Positions 8,926 through 18,185 of a DNA stretch of 64,000 nt are shown one piece after another. Positions within the stretch are counted from its first letter, which is position 1. Each line of letters begins with the position of its first letter. Under the pieces are notes generated by a model. It did no database searches, had not been told where the DNA came from, and saw only the letters and a program-made list of their open reading frames with translations. The DNA is from Hymenobacter nivis. Its GTDB lineage: Bacteria; Bacteroidota; Bacteroidia; Cytophagales; Hymenobacteraceae. The DNA is taken from contig NZ_CP029145.1 in the NCBI RefSeq assembly GCF_003149515.1, positions 2,108,001 through 2,172,000 on the forward strand. Reading direction: 5' to 3'. The position numbers and the translations under genes were made by a program.

Positions 8926-9018
8926 TAACAGTGGGCAGTTATCGGTCATCAGTTGATTGTCTTGTCCGCTGGAAAACCTATTCATTGATAACTGCTCACT
9001 GACAACTGTTAACTGATT
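8926..9018. repeat. Inverted repeat between two glycosyltransferase genes
   Basis: GTTAACAGTGGGCAGTTATC near 8926 faces a matching series of GATAACTGCTCACTG and ACAACTGTTAAC blocks ending near 9018. The arms match imperfectly around a loop of about 35 bases. It fills the whole gap between two codirectional genes and may weaken read-through. Confidence 0.45.
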
Positions 9019-9022
9019 CTAA

Positions 9023-10153
9023 ATGAAGGTGGTCATCATCGGGCCGGCTTACCCGCTGCGCGGTGGGCTGGCCACCTACAACGAGCGGCTGGCCCGGGCG
9101 TTTCGCGCGGCGGGCGACGAGGCGCGGATCGTCACGTTCTCACTGCAATACCCGGATTTCCTGTTTCCCGGCCAAACGCAGTTCAGCACCGAGCCGGGGC
9201 CCTCGGATTTGGACATTGAGGTGAACTTGAATTCGGTGAACCCGTTGTCGTGGTGGGCGGTGGGACGGCGGCTGCGTCGCGAGCGGCCCGATTTGGTGGT
9301 TTTTCGGTTCTGGCTGCCGTTTATGGGGCCCGCGTTGGGCACAGTGGCGCGGCTGGCGCGCGGCAACGGCCACACCCGCGTGGTGGCCATCACCGACAAC
9401 GTGATTCCGCACGAGAAAAGGCCCGGCGATGGGCCCCTGACGCGCTACTTCCTCAGCGCCTGCGACGGCTTCGTGACTATGAGCCGCAGCGTGTTGAGCG
9501 ATTTGCAGGGGCTGGGCTTCGGCCGCAAACCGGCGCAGTACCGGCCGCACCCGCTCTACGATAACTTTGGGGCCCCCAAGCCCAAGGCCGCAGCGCTGAC
9601 CGCGCTGGGGCTGCCGGCCGATGCGGGATACCTATTGTTTTTTGGGTTTATCCGGGCTTATAAGGGGCTCGATGTGCTGCTCGAAGCCTGGGCCGATCCG
9701 CGCCTGGGGGCCCTGCCGGTGAAGCTGATTATTGCCGGCGAGTTCTACGAAGACGCCGCACCTTACGAGGCGCTGATTAAAAAATACGACCTGGAAAGCC
9801 GCATTGTGCGCGCCACCGATTTTATTCCCAACGAGCAAGTGGCCAACTACTTCTGCGCGGCCGATATGGTGGTGCAGCCTTACAAGCACGCCACACAAAG
9901 CGGCGTCTCGCAGGTAGCCTACCACTTCGGCCGGCCCATGCTCGTGACCGATGTAGGCGGCCTGGCCGAGCTGATCCCGGACGGCGTGGTGGGCTACGTG
10001 GTGCCGCCTACCCCCAGGGCCCTGGCCGATGCGCTGGTAGATTTTTACGCGAAAAGCCGGGAAGAAGTCTTCGCCGCCGGCGTGCGCCAGGAAGCGAAGA
10101 AGTTTTCGTGGGAGGTGATGGTGGGGGCCCTAAAAGAGGTGGCCGGGTTGTAG
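9023..10153 (+). CDS. Family 4 glycosyltransferase
   Basis: A GT-B fold enzyme of 376 residues. The N-terminal acceptor domain opens with VVIIGPAYPLRGGLATYNERLA, whose glycine-rich loop is typical. In the C-terminal donor domain, LLFFGFIRAYKGLDVLLEAW marks the start, and the E-x7-E region is replaced by GVSQVAYHFGRPMLVTDVGGLAELI, which holds the donor-binding residues. It probably acts in surface polysaccharide or LPS assembly together with the neighbouring GT2 and GT9 genes. Specificity cannot be read from the sequence. Confidence 0.88.
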   Translation: MKVVIIGPAYPLRGGLATYNERLARAFRAAGDEARIVTFSLQYPDFLFPGQTQFSTEPGPSDLDIEVNLNSVNPLSWWAVGRRLRRERPDLVVFRFWLPFMGPALGTVARLARGNGHTRVVAITDNVIPHEKRPGDGPLTRYFLSACDGFVTMSRSVLSDLQGLGFGRKPAQYRPHPLYDNFGAPKPKAAALTALGLPADAGYLLFFGFIRAYKGLDVLLEAWADPRLGALPVKLIIAGEFYEDAAPYEALIKKYDLESRIVRATDFIPNEQVANYFCAADMVVQPYKHATQSGVSQVAYHFGRPMLVTDVGGLAELIPDGVVGYVVPPTPRALADALVDFYAKSREEVFAAGVRQEAKKFSWEVMVGALKEVAGL

Positions 10154-10235
10154 CGTAGACTCTGTGAGTCCGCGCGGCTGAACGGTGCAAACTGCACGTT
10201 CTAACGCGCAGACTCACAGGGTCCACGCTACGTTA
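10149..10235. terminator. Palindrome between convergent GT4 and GT9 genes
   Basis: TAGCGTAGACTCTGTGAGTC (10151) pairs imperfectly with GACTCACAGGGTCCACGCTA ending near 10230. It lies between two genes reading towards each other, so a bidirectional terminator is likely, although no long T run follows. A partly related stretch (GTAGCGCAGACTTTGTAGTC) occurs at 20882 after the GmhB-like gene. Confidence 0.45.
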
Positions 10236-11339
10236 CAGCGGAACGCTTTCGCGTACGGCTTGGAGCACTTTGGCTGCTGGCAAATCTTCCATGCAGCTGG
10301 TGCCGAGCTTGCAGGTGCCGCGGTAGAAGCACACGCACTGGCGGTTGGGGCCTACGAGCTGGCCACGGCCGTAGAGGTCGAATTCGTGGGGGTTGAAGAT
10401 GTTGTTCATCAGGATGGTGGGCTTGCGCAGGGCGATGCTAATGTGCATGCCCATCGTGACCTGCGTGACGATGCCCTGCATCTGGTGCACCAGGTTGATG
10501 AACTGGGGCAGGGGGAAGGTGCCCGGGTAGGCGGCGCCGGTGGCGGCTTGCAGCTCCAGGTTGCGCGGGTGCTCGGCCTCACCGCCCAGCAGCACGGGCG
10601 CGTAGCCAGCGGCTTGCAGGCCGTGGATGAGCTCAATCCACTTTTCGGTGCTCCAGAGGCGGGTGGTCCACCGGTCGCCGCAGCCGGTATTCAGGCCGAT
10701 GCGGGGGCCCTGGGCGGCGGGCGGCAGGGCCTCCCAGTCGTAGCCGCGGTCGTCGTGGGCGTCGAACACGTACTCTTCGCCCTGGAAGTCGAAGCCGCAC
10801 AGCTCGAAGATTTCCTGCACGTAGGGCTTAATGTTGGCCAGGCTGAGCTGGTCAAACACGCCAGTGAGGTACTTGTGGTCAGCTTGGGGGTTCACGGGCC
10901 AGGGCACGCCGTCGTACTCGCGCAGGGTGTAGCCGAATTTGGCCTCGGCCCGCACGTTCAGCAGCAGAGCGCAGGCTTCCTTTTCCTTGTCGAGGTTGAT
11001 GGCCACGTCGAACCGCCGGGCCTGGAGCTGCAAAGCACTGGCGTAGTCAAACTTCAGAATCTCATCAACTTCGCGCTGCGGCAAAATGGCCGGCGTGAGC
11101 GTGAGCCAGGTAATGAAGCAGCCCGGGTGCTCGTGCCGCAGCCGCCGCAGCAGCGGCGTGGTCCGAATCACGTCGCCGATGGCCCCGAGCTTGATCAGGA
11201 GAATGCGCTTGCCGGCGGGCGCGTACACTGGGCACTCGGCGCAGGTGTAGCCGTGCTCTTTGTTGGGCCGGCAGGGCAGGTCGCCGCGGAAGTGGCGGCA
11301 GTCGGGGCGAACGGGAACGTTGTGGAGGAGGGAAGGCAC
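10233..11339 (-). CDS. Family 9 glycosyltransferase (heptosyltransferase-like) with Cys-rich N-terminus
   Basis: ADP-heptose:LPS heptosyltransferase-like GT-B protein. After a cysteine-rich lead (DCRHFRGDLPC and YTCAECPVY) comes ILLIKLGAIGDVIRTTPLLR, the GT9 hallmark. The C-terminal half contains IGLNTGCGDRWTTRLW and LLGGEAEHPRNLEL, the donor-binding part, and VTQVTMGMHISIALRKPTI. The frame is open to a TTG at 11366, but a TAnnTTTG-like promoter element overlaps it (11365-11372), so GTG at 11339 is preferred. It likely adds a heptose or related sugar to the LPS core; rfaD and lpxB elsewhere in the window fit this. Confidence 0.87.
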   Translation of the reverse strand: MPSLLHNVPVRPDCRHFRGDLPCRPNKEHGYTCAECPVYAPAGKRILLIKLGAIGDVIRTTPLLRRLRHEHPGCFITWLTLTPAILPQREVDEILKFDYASALQLQARRFDVAINLDKEKEACALLLNVRAEAKFGYTLREYDGVPWPVNPQADHKYLTGVFDQLSLANIKPYVQEIFELCGFDFQGEEYVFDAHDDRGYDWEALPPAAQGPRIGLNTGCGDRWTTRLWSTEKWIELIHGLQAAGYAPVLLGGEAEHPRNLELQAATGAAYPGTFPLPQFINLVHQMQGIVTQVTMGMHISIALRKPTILMNNIFNPHEFDLYGRGQLVGPNRQCVCFYRGTCKLGTSCMEDLPAAKVLQAVRESVPL

Positions 11340-11411
11340 GCGAGGGACAAAAGTGGCAAGCGGCAAAAGTAGGGCCCCGGCCAGCGTTTGCGCAGCGGCG
11401 GCGGGCGCGCG

Positions 11412-13100
11412 TCAGGGGCGCGGCGCCTCCGGGGCCGGGGCGGCGGGCGGGGCCGGCGCCTCTGGGGCTGGCGCTTCCGGGGCCGGGGCGGTGGAAGCTG
11501 GAGCGTCTGCGGGGGCGCTGGATAAGGGTGGGGCGTCTGCGGCGGGCGGGGCCGGGGCGGGGCAGCCCTTCAGTTCCCAGGGGCCCTTCTGCTTGGGGCA
11601 CTTGTCGTATTTATCGCTTACTTGGTCGCCGTCGCGGTCTTTGCGGCGGTGGCGGTGCAGGGCCAGGGCCCAGCCAAAATAAAAGTTGGCGCCCGTGGCG
11701 GTGGTCAAGCCAAAAATACCCCCCAGGTTATCCGAACCCACGAACAGGGGCCCGAGCCGCACCATGGCCCCCACCTGGAAGTTCTGGTAGTTGTTGGCCC
11801 AAATGAGCGGCACTGCCACTTCGGCACGGCTGAATTCGAGGCGCGGCGTGAGGGCCAGGGCGCTGGGCGTGCGGCTGCCGATGGTGCGGGCCGGCAGCAG
11901 GTTTTGCGTCCACAGCACGCCCGCGTACAGGTGGTTGGCCAAGCGGTAGTCGGCCGTGAGGCGCAAGGCCGCGGGCAGGTAGCTGGTGAACTCCCGGGCC
12001 TGGCTGCGCAGGCCCACCAGGCGCTCGAGCGTGGGGCCCACCGACGACAACGGGTTGAATGTGAGCGTATCGACCCGGCCCAGCTGCACGGTGCGGGTAT
12101 TGGCCAGGGCTGCCTGGTGCACGTACCGCTCGTTGGCGTACCGGAGGGCCCCCAGGTCGGTGAGGGCTACCCCCAGGCGCAGCCGGTACTTGTTCTGGGC
12201 CGGGTCGTCCTGCTCGGCGCCGTCCATGCGGTACCGGTACTGCGCGTGCTGGGGCCGCCACTCGTAGGTAAAACCCAGGTCGGCGCCGTAGCCCTGGCCC
12301 AGGCGCTGGCTGCCGTAGCGTGCGCCGAAGCCGTGGCCATCCTGGTTATACGCCTGGGGGTCGGTGTAGCCATAGCTCACGTTGGGGCTGCGCAGCTGCA
12401 GGCTGTCGCGGCCGTACACTTGGTAGCCGGTGCCCTCGTTGAGCACGTAGCCGCCGCCCAGCCCCACGAGGTACTTTAGCGTGAGGCCGCCTTTGAAAAA
12501 ATGCTCCGGGTTGGGCGCGAAGGTGCGGGCGTACGTCAGGGCAAATTCGTGGTAGCTGTCGACGTGCAGGTTGAAGCGGTTGTCTTCGAGCAGCTGGTTG
12601 GCTAGGCCCAGGCGGTCGGCGTCGCCCAGGCCGTAGCGGGCCAGGCGGGCCAGGCTTTCGCTCACGTTGCTGGCCTGCACAAACGCCCGCCCGCGGTTGG
12701 TGAAAGCCAGGGCCGCCCAGGGCCCCAGGGCCACCAGCAGCGACGGCAAGTGTACCTCAGCGCTGGCGCTGCCCGCCTTGGGGGCCCCGTTCAGCCGTTC
12801 CCGCAGGTACTCTTTCTTGAACGAAAAATCCTTCTGCCAGGGCCGCTGGGGCAGGTCGAGTTGCAGGTAGTCGTTGTAAAAATTGACGTCGCCGCCCACC
12901 AGGTTCAGATAGAAAGACGTGCGCGCGTCGGCAATGGCGCTGGGGTTCACGTAGGCCGTATTGGTGCCGGCGTAGTTGCTGTGGGCCAGCCCGGTCCAGC
13001 CTTAGGCGCGGGCCACCGGGGCCCCAGCCAGCCCCAGTAGCCCGGCAGCAATCAACAAGCGGCCGGGGCCCCGGAAAAAATGAGTAGCGAAGCAAACCAT
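11412..13100 (-). pseudogene. DUF5723-type outer-membrane protein gene with premature stop
   Basis: Reading from the ATG at 13098-13100 gives a clear signal peptide (RLLIAAGLLGLAGAPVARA) and then TAA at 13002-13004, at codon 33. The same frame continues GWTGLAHSNYAGTNTAYVN and stays open for over 520 codons, so one base change (CAA to TAA would fit) broke the gene. The body resembles DUF5723 beta-barrel proteins. Near the end come calcium-binding-type repeats (DRDGDQVSDKYDKCP) and a proline-alanine tail (PAPEAPAPEAP). Restart at the ATG at 12948-12950 would lack a signal peptide. A sequencing error is the other explanation. Confidence 0.72.
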
Positions 13101-13345
13101 GCGAATAATCGGCTAGAAGTGAGTGTTTACTTCGAGCAAAGTTCTCTTGGCGCTATACTTAATACAATACTTACATGTAGGTATATTTAAACTGTATAGC
13201 TGCAAAATGCCGCGGCGGGCGAACAGGCGCTAAGCCGTTCCGCCCGCCGGGCCCATCAAATCTGAAACAAGGTTGCCGCCGCCCCGAAGGGGTCTCGTGA
13301 GGTTACGGTGGTGGCGGTTTATTTACACTGGATGCCGCCGCGCCG

Positions 13346-14686
13346 CTACCGCCCCACGTAGCTCTGCGGCGTCAGGGCCCGCAGCTCGGCCTTTACGCCG
13401 TCGGCCACGTTCAATTCCTCCACGAAGCGGGCGATGGTGGTGGCCGAAATGGCTTCGCCGGTGCGCGTGAGCTGCTTGAGGGCGTTGTAGGGATCGGGGT
13501 AGCTTTCGCGGCGCAGAACGGTTTGGATACCCTCGGCCACCACGGCCCAGTTGGCTTCCAGGTCGCGGGCCAGGGCGGCTTCGTCGAGGGCCAGCTTGCC
13601 CAGGCCGCGCAGCAGCGAGTGGAGGGCGATGAGCGTATGGCCCAGCGGCACGCCCAGGTTGCGCAGCACGGTAGAATCGGTTAAATCCCGTTGCAAACGG
13701 GAAATCGGTAGCTTGGCCGCGAAGTGCTCCAGCAGCGCATTGGCCACGCCCAGGTTGCCCTCGGCGTTCTCAAAATCGATGGGGTTCACCTTGTGCGGCA
13801 TCGCTGATGAGCCCACTTCGCCGGCCTTCACCGTTTGGCGGAAATAGCCCATGGCAATGTACTGCCACACGTCGCGGCACAGGTCTATTAAGATGGTATT
13901 CAGACGCTTCACACCGTCGCAGAAGGCCGCCAGGTTGTCGTAAGGCTCAATTTGGGTGGTGGGGAAGGTGCGGGTGAGGCCCAGCGTTTCCTCCACAAAC
14001 TGCCGGGCGAAGCCGTGCCAATCGGTGTTCGGGTAGGCCACGAAGTGGGCGTTGAAGCCGCCCGTGGCCCCGCCGAACTTGGCTGCGTAGGGCACCTGGG
14101 CCAGCAGCGCCAGCTGGCCTTCGAGCCGGGCCACGAACACCTCCACTTCCTTGCCCAGGCGGGTGGGGGAGGCGGGCTGGCCGTGGGTGCGGGCTAGCAT
14201 GGGGATGGGGCCCCAGGCAATAGCCAGTGCCGTGAGGCGGCCCGTGACGGCGGCAAACTGGGGCCCCAGCGCGTCGGCCCAGGCGTCTTTCAGGCTGAGT
14301 GGGATGGCCGTGTTATTAACGTCTTGCGAGGTGAGCCCGAAGTGAATGAATTCCAGCGCATTGCCCAGGCCGAGCTTCGTGAATTCGTCGCGCAGGAAGT
14401 ACTCCACCGCCTTCACGTCGTGGTTTGTCACAGCTTCGTGGGCCTTGATGGCCTGCGCCTGGGCCTCGCCGAATTCAGTGTAGAGCCGGCGCAGAACCGG
14501 AAACGCATCGGCCGAAACGCCACTTAGCTGCGGCAGCGGCAGCTGGGCCAGGGCGATGAAGTACTCCACTTCAACCCGCACGCGGTAGCGCATCAGGGCC
14601 AGCTCGGAGAAGTAGGGGGCCAGGGCGGCCGTGGTGCGGTGGTAGCGCCCGTCGAGGGGCGAGAGGGCGGTGAGGGGCGAAAGCAT
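13346..14686 (-). CDS. purB: Adenylosuccinate lyase
   Basis: Fumarase-superfamily enzyme that cleaves SAICAR to AICAR and adenylosuccinate to AMP in purine synthesis; it works as a homotetramer in the cytosol. The 446 residues match the E. coli-type enzyme. Active-site segments are TSQDVNNTA (residues 119-127), ARTHGQPASPT (165-175) and the mobile signature loop SSAMPHKVNPIDFENAEGN (from 293). The start MLSPLTALSPLDGRY is the family's usual N-terminus. Its partner purA is also in the window. A TACTTTTG element only 3 bases upstream of the ATG suggests a leaderless or very short-leader transcript. Confidence 0.95.
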   Translation of the reverse strand: MLSPLTALSPLDGRYHRTTAALAPYFSELALMRYRVRVEVEYFIALAQLPLPQLSGVSADAFPVLRRLYTEFGEAQAQAIKAHEAVTNHDVKAVEYFLRDEFTKLGLGNALEFIHFGLTSQDVNNTAIPLSLKDAWADALGPQFAAVTGRLTALAIAWGPIPMLARTHGQPASPTRLGKEVEVFVARLEGQLALLAQVPYAAKFGGATGGFNAHFVAYPNTDWHGFARQFVEETLGLTRTFPTTQIEPYDNLAAFCDGVKRLNTILIDLCRDVWQYIAMGYFRQTVKAGEVGSSAMPHKVNPIDFENAEGNLGVANALLEHFAAKLPISRLQRDLTDSTVLRNLGVPLGHTLIALHSLLRGLGKLALDEAALARDLEANWAVVAEGIQTVLRRESYPDPYNALKQLTRTGEAISATTIARFVEELNVADGVKAELRALTPQSYVGR

Positions 14687-14689
14687 GGC

Positions 14690-14697
14690 GCAAAAGT
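14690..14697 (-). promoter_or_regulatory. Putative -7 element (TACTTTTG) at purB
   Basis: Read on the minus strand this matches the Bacteroidota TAnnTTTG element and ends 3 bases before the purB ATG. No TTG is seen at the usual upstream distance, so support is limited to the -7 box and its position. Confidence 0.35.
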
Positions 14698-14764
14698 AGG
14701 GCCCCCGGCCGGCGGGCCCTCCGCGGCGGCGCCCGAACCCGGGCCGGGGGCCCCGCGTTCTGCC

Positions 14765-14772
14765 TACCTTTG
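14765..14772 (+). promoter_or_regulatory. Putative -7 element (TACCTTTG) upstream of the GT51 gene
   Basis: An exact TAnnTTTG match 32 bases before the GTG start at 14805. No clear TTG box is visible upstream. Confidence 0.4.
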
Positions 14773-14804
14773 GCCCCGATTACCCGAACCCATTTTTCTG
14801 CTCT

Positions 14805-16925
14805 GTGCGCATTTCCCCTTCCACTAAACGGATTCTCATCGGCGTGGCGGGCGCTTTCGTGGTGCTGCTGCTGCTGGCGTTCGGTATTTTCCAGTGGAAG
14901 CGCCAGCAGCTGCTGGCCTACGCCCTGCGTGAGGTGAAGGCCCGCGTGGAGCGCAAATATCCCGTGACGCTGGCCCTGGGCCCTGCCCAGTTTACCAATC
15001 TCAACACGGTCGAAATCAAGGGCATGAGCGTGGTGCCCACCGCCCGCCCCGCCGATACGCTGCTCACCGCCCGCCGCCTGCAAGCCAGCCTGAGCATACG
15101 GTCGCTGTTTGCGGGCCGGCCGGTGTTTTCGGATTTGCAAATTCAGCACGCCCGCCTTACGGCCCACAAAACGACCACCACCGACAACTTCAGCTTCCTG
15201 CTGGACAAGAAGAAACAGCCAGCCGAGCCGCCCCGCGACGCGGCCCAGGGCCGCAACTATGGCCTGCTGCTGAACCAGGTGCTCGAAGCCGGATTCGGCA
15301 ACGTGCCCGGCCAGGCCAATTTTCAAGACTTTGTGGTGCGCTACGACTCGCCTCACCACCAAGCGCTGCTCACCATGCCGCGCCTGAAAATTGAGGACGG
15401 TGACATCAGCGGCCGCCTCACGGCCAGCGTCGATTCGGTGGTGAACGAGCTAGGCATCGACGGCCACATCGAGGCCGGCGACTACGCCCTCACGGCGCGC
15501 GTGTTTGGCGTGGGCGGCTCCGTGCAGCTGCCTTACGTGCCGCGCCGCTTCGGGGCCCTGGTGAGCTTCGACACGGTGCTGGTGCGCATGACGGGCAAGG
15601 ATTTCACTAACGACGACACCGGCGGCAAGCTCATGGTGCGCGGCTCGCTGGCGGCCCGCAACTTCAGCCTCTACCAGCCCCGGCTGGGCTCGGAAGACAT
15701 TGTGGTGCACCGCGGGCAGCTCGATTTTGTGGCCTCGCTGGGCCGCGCCACCGTGGCCCTGGAGGAAGGCTCCCGCGTGGTGCTCAACCAGTTGGTGTTT
15801 CATCCCGAAATTTCGGTGCGCCTAAAGCCGAAGCTGGTCGTGCGCCTGCGCATCGACTCCGACGCGGCCCCCACCAACGCCTTTTTCGCCTCCCTGCCCG
15901 AGGGCATGTTCGACGTGGTGGCCGGCACCCAGGGCACGGGCACGCTGGCCTACCACCTCAAGGCCGACGTAGACCTGGCCCAGGTCGACAGCCTGCACCT
16001 CAACTCGTCGCTGCAAGCCAGCAAAGATTTCCGCATCACCCACTTCGGGGCTGAAGACCTGGGCAAGCTCAACACCGACTTCGCCTACACCGCCTACAAC
16101 GACAAGGGCGACTCACTGCGCACCTTCCCCGTGGGGCCCTCCAACCCCGATTTTACGCGCTACGACGACGTAGCCGACTACTTGAAATCGGCCATTATGA
16201 CGGCCGAAGACCCGCGCTTCCTGACCCACCGCGGCTTTATGGAAAAGGCCTTCATCAACGCTGCTATCCAGGATATTAAGGAGAAGCGCTTTGCCCGCGG
16301 CGGCAGCACGCTCAGCATGCAGCTGGTGAAAAACGTATTCCTGAACCGCCAGAAAACCGTAGGCCGCAAGGCCGAGGAAATGCTGATCGTGTGGCTCATC
16401 GAAAATACGCGCCTCGTAAGCAAGCAGCGCATGTTCGAGGTCTACCTCAACATCATCGAGTGGGGCCCCAGCAAGTACCGCTGGCCCAGCGGCAAGCACG
16501 GCGTGTACGGCGTGAAGGAGGCCGCCCTGTTCTACTACGGCAAGCGCCCCAGCGAGCTGAACCTGCCCGAGAGCCTGTACCTAGCCAGCATCATTCCCAA
16601 ACCCAAATATTACCGCTACTCCTTCAATAGCTATGGCAACCTGCGCACCAGTACGCGCTATTTCTTTAAGCTGATTGCTGACATCATGGTGAACAAGGGC
16701 TTGATTTCGGAAAACGACCGCGACAACCTGACCTACGGCGTGAACCTCAACGGCCCGGCCCGCAGCTACATCGTCACGGCCCGCGACACTACCCGCACCG
16801 TATCGCCGGCCGATAGCAGCCAGTTCGAGTCCATCAACCTGATCGACCTGCTGAATACCGCCAAGGCCGCCGATGCAACGCCCGCCGCCCCAGCCGCGCC
16901 CGGCGGCGCCGGAGCCCCCAAATAG
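14805..16925 (+). CDS. AsmA-like / GT51 peptidoglycan glycosyltransferase
   Basis: The 706-residue protein starts with one membrane anchor (ILIGVAGAFVVLLLLAFGIF), followed by about 400 residues resembling AsmA-type periplasmic domains. The GT51 transglycosylase domain is at the C-terminus: SAIMTAEDPRF (catalytic glutamate near residue 467), GGSTLSMQLVKNVFL, and EVYLNIIEWG. It polymerises lipid II into glycan strands at the outer face of the inner membrane. No transpeptidase domain follows, so it is monofunctional. The start is GTG at 14805. The AsmA-like plus GT51 arrangement recurs in Bacteroidota; the N-terminal role is unknown. Confidence 0.88.
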   Translation: MRISPSTKRILIGVAGAFVVLLLLAFGIFQWKRQQLLAYALREVKARVERKYPVTLALGPAQFTNLNTVEIKGMSVVPTARPADTLLTARRLQASLSIRSLFAGRPVFSDLQIQHARLTAHKTTTTDNFSFLLDKKKQPAEPPRDAAQGRNYGLLLNQVLEAGFGNVPGQANFQDFVVRYDSPHHQALLTMPRLKIEDGDISGRLTASVDSVVNELGIDGHIEAGDYALTARVFGVGGSVQLPYVPRRFGALVSFDTVLVRMTGKDFTNDDTGGKLMVRGSLAARNFSLYQPRLGSEDIVVHRGQLDFVASLGRATVALEEGSRVVLNQLVFHPEISVRLKPKLVVRLRIDSDAAPTNAFFASLPEGMFDVVAGTQGTGTLAYHLKADVDLAQVDSLHLNSSLQASKDFRITHFGAEDLGKLNTDFAYTAYNDKGDSLRTFPVGPSNPDFTRYDDVADYLKSAIMTAEDPRFLTHRGFMEKAFINAAIQDIKEKRFARGGSTLSMQLVKNVFLNRQKTVGRKAEEMLIVWLIENTRLVSKQRMFEVYLNIIEWGPSKYRWPSGKHGVYGVKEAALFYYGKRPSELNLPESLYLASIIPKPKYYRYSFNSYGNLRTSTRYFFKLIADIMVNKGLISENDRDNLTYGVNLNGPARSYIVTARDTTRTVSPADSSQFESINLIDLLNTAKAADATPAAPAAPGGAGAPK

Positions 16926-16944
16926 GGCCCCGGGCTATAAATTG

Positions 16945-16979
16945 AAAGGGCCGCCCGGCATTAGCAGGGCGGCCCTTTT
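16945..16979 (+). terminator. Rho-independent terminator after the GT51 gene
   Basis: AAAGGGCCGCCC and GGGCGGCCCTTTT form a 12-base stem with a 10-base loop and a short T run, 19 bases after the stop codon. Confidence 0.85.
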
Positions 16980-16996
16980 GGGTTAGTGGCAATCTA

Positions 16997-18066
16997 AGCA
17001 CCCATGCACAAGTAATCGTGTGGGGCGAAGGCGCTAATTTTGGCGTATGCTACTCGCTTCACTTCCGCTCGCAGCTCCTGAAATCACCACCCTGGAGGCC
17101 GCTGCTGCTCAGGGCCCGCACCCGCGAATGCGGCGGCGTGCCCAAGTTATTTTGGGACACCACCGCGGGGCGACCGTTCAGCAATTGGCCACTTTGTTTG
17201 CCGTGGGCTATAATACGGTCGGTATCTGGCTGCGCCGCTGGCAGGAGCTGGGCTTGGCCGGGCTGGCCGAGGGCCAGCGGTCGGGCCGCCCGCCGAAACT
17301 CCCACCAGCAGTAAAAAAAAGTAGCGACCTGGCTGGGTACGGCCACCCAGCAATTGCGCGCGTGGCTTCCTGACATCCGCCGAGGCTGGGGCCTCAAGCT
17401 CAGCCTGAGCACGCTGCGCCGGCTGGCGCGCCGCGCCGGCTACCGCTGGAAGCGCTGCCGCAGGAGTCTGAAAGCGCAACGCGACCCGGTCTTGTTTGCC
17501 GCCGCCCAGCAGCACCTGCACACGTTGCACCAAGCCGAAGCCCGCGGCGCGGTGGCCGTGGTCTACGTCGATGAGTGCCGCTTCTCGCGCCAAGCCCCCG
17601 TGCCCTATGCCTGGCAACGGCGTGGGCAGCCCCCGGTGGGCCTGCCCGCCGTACGGGGGCGCGGGGGGCATTCGGTCCTGGGCTTCTGGCAGGCCCACGC
17701 CCCGCACCAGCCCCTGGAGGCCTACGTGCGGGAAGGCAGCCTGACGGCCGACTTATTTGTGCTGGCCGTCAACGCATTCTGCCACAGTCTAAGCGGCCCT
17801 ACCGTGCTCGTACTCGACAATGCCTCCATTCACAAAGCGCACGTGGTGCGCGCTTGTGAAGCCAAGTGGGCAGCGGCCGGCCTGACACTCTTTTTCTTGC
17901 CCGCCTACAGCCCCGAACTCAACCACATCGAACTGCTCTGGCACCGCTGCAAGCACTATTGGGTTCGCCCCCAGGATTACGCCACGGAGCAAACCTTGCT
18001 ACAACGCCTCGAACACGTGCTGGCAAACGTCGGTAATCACTACACGATTACTTTTGCATGAGTGCT
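16997..18066 (+). mobile_element. IS630-family insertion sequence
   Basis: Imperfect inverted repeats run from AGCACCCATGCACAAGTAAT at 16997 to the complementary ATTACTTTTGCATGAGTGCT ending at 18066. TA lies directly outside both ends (16995-16996 and 18067-18068), the expected IS630 target duplication. The 1070-base element holds one transposase split by a frame change at a run of eight A. Confidence 0.85.
17047..18061 (+). pseudogene. IS630 transposase in two frames (A8 slippage or frameshift)
   Basis: The first frame (17047 to about 17320) encodes the helix-turn-helix part, with VQQLATLFAVGYNTVGIWLRR. At A8 (17313-17320) the coding frame moves by +1 and continues VATWLGTATQQLRAWLPDIR in the second frame to 18061. 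The catalytic part has VVYVDECRFSRQ, VLVLDNASIHKA and YSPELNHIELLWH, giving the DDE residues. Long A runs allow transcriptional slippage, known in IS elements, so a fused active protein is possible; a plain one-base indel is equally possible. Confidence 0.8.
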
Positions 18067-18073
18067 TAAATGG

Positions 18074-18172
18074 GTGGTCATGCTGAGCCTGTCGAAGCAT
18101 TTCTCCCGCGACAGTAATCATGCGTAGTTGAGCGGTAGAGATGCTTCAGCTGCGCTCAGCATGACCGTTCTT
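18074..18172. repeat. REP-like palindrome (GTCATGCTGAGC family)
   Basis: The same family as at 2120-2217. The left arm contains GGTCATGCTGAGCCTGTCGA and the right arm the complementary GCTCAGCATGACC. It starts 8 bases after the right end of the IS630 copy and lies downstream of the minus-strand glycosyltransferase gene. Confidence 0.7.
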
Positions 18173-18185
18173 TTTCATCCCTTTT

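Noticed and set aside
10185..11372. 395-codon plus-strand frame
   Set aside because: It is the complement of the GT9 gene, is low in complexity (valine, alanine, glycine, histidine) and shows no family motif.
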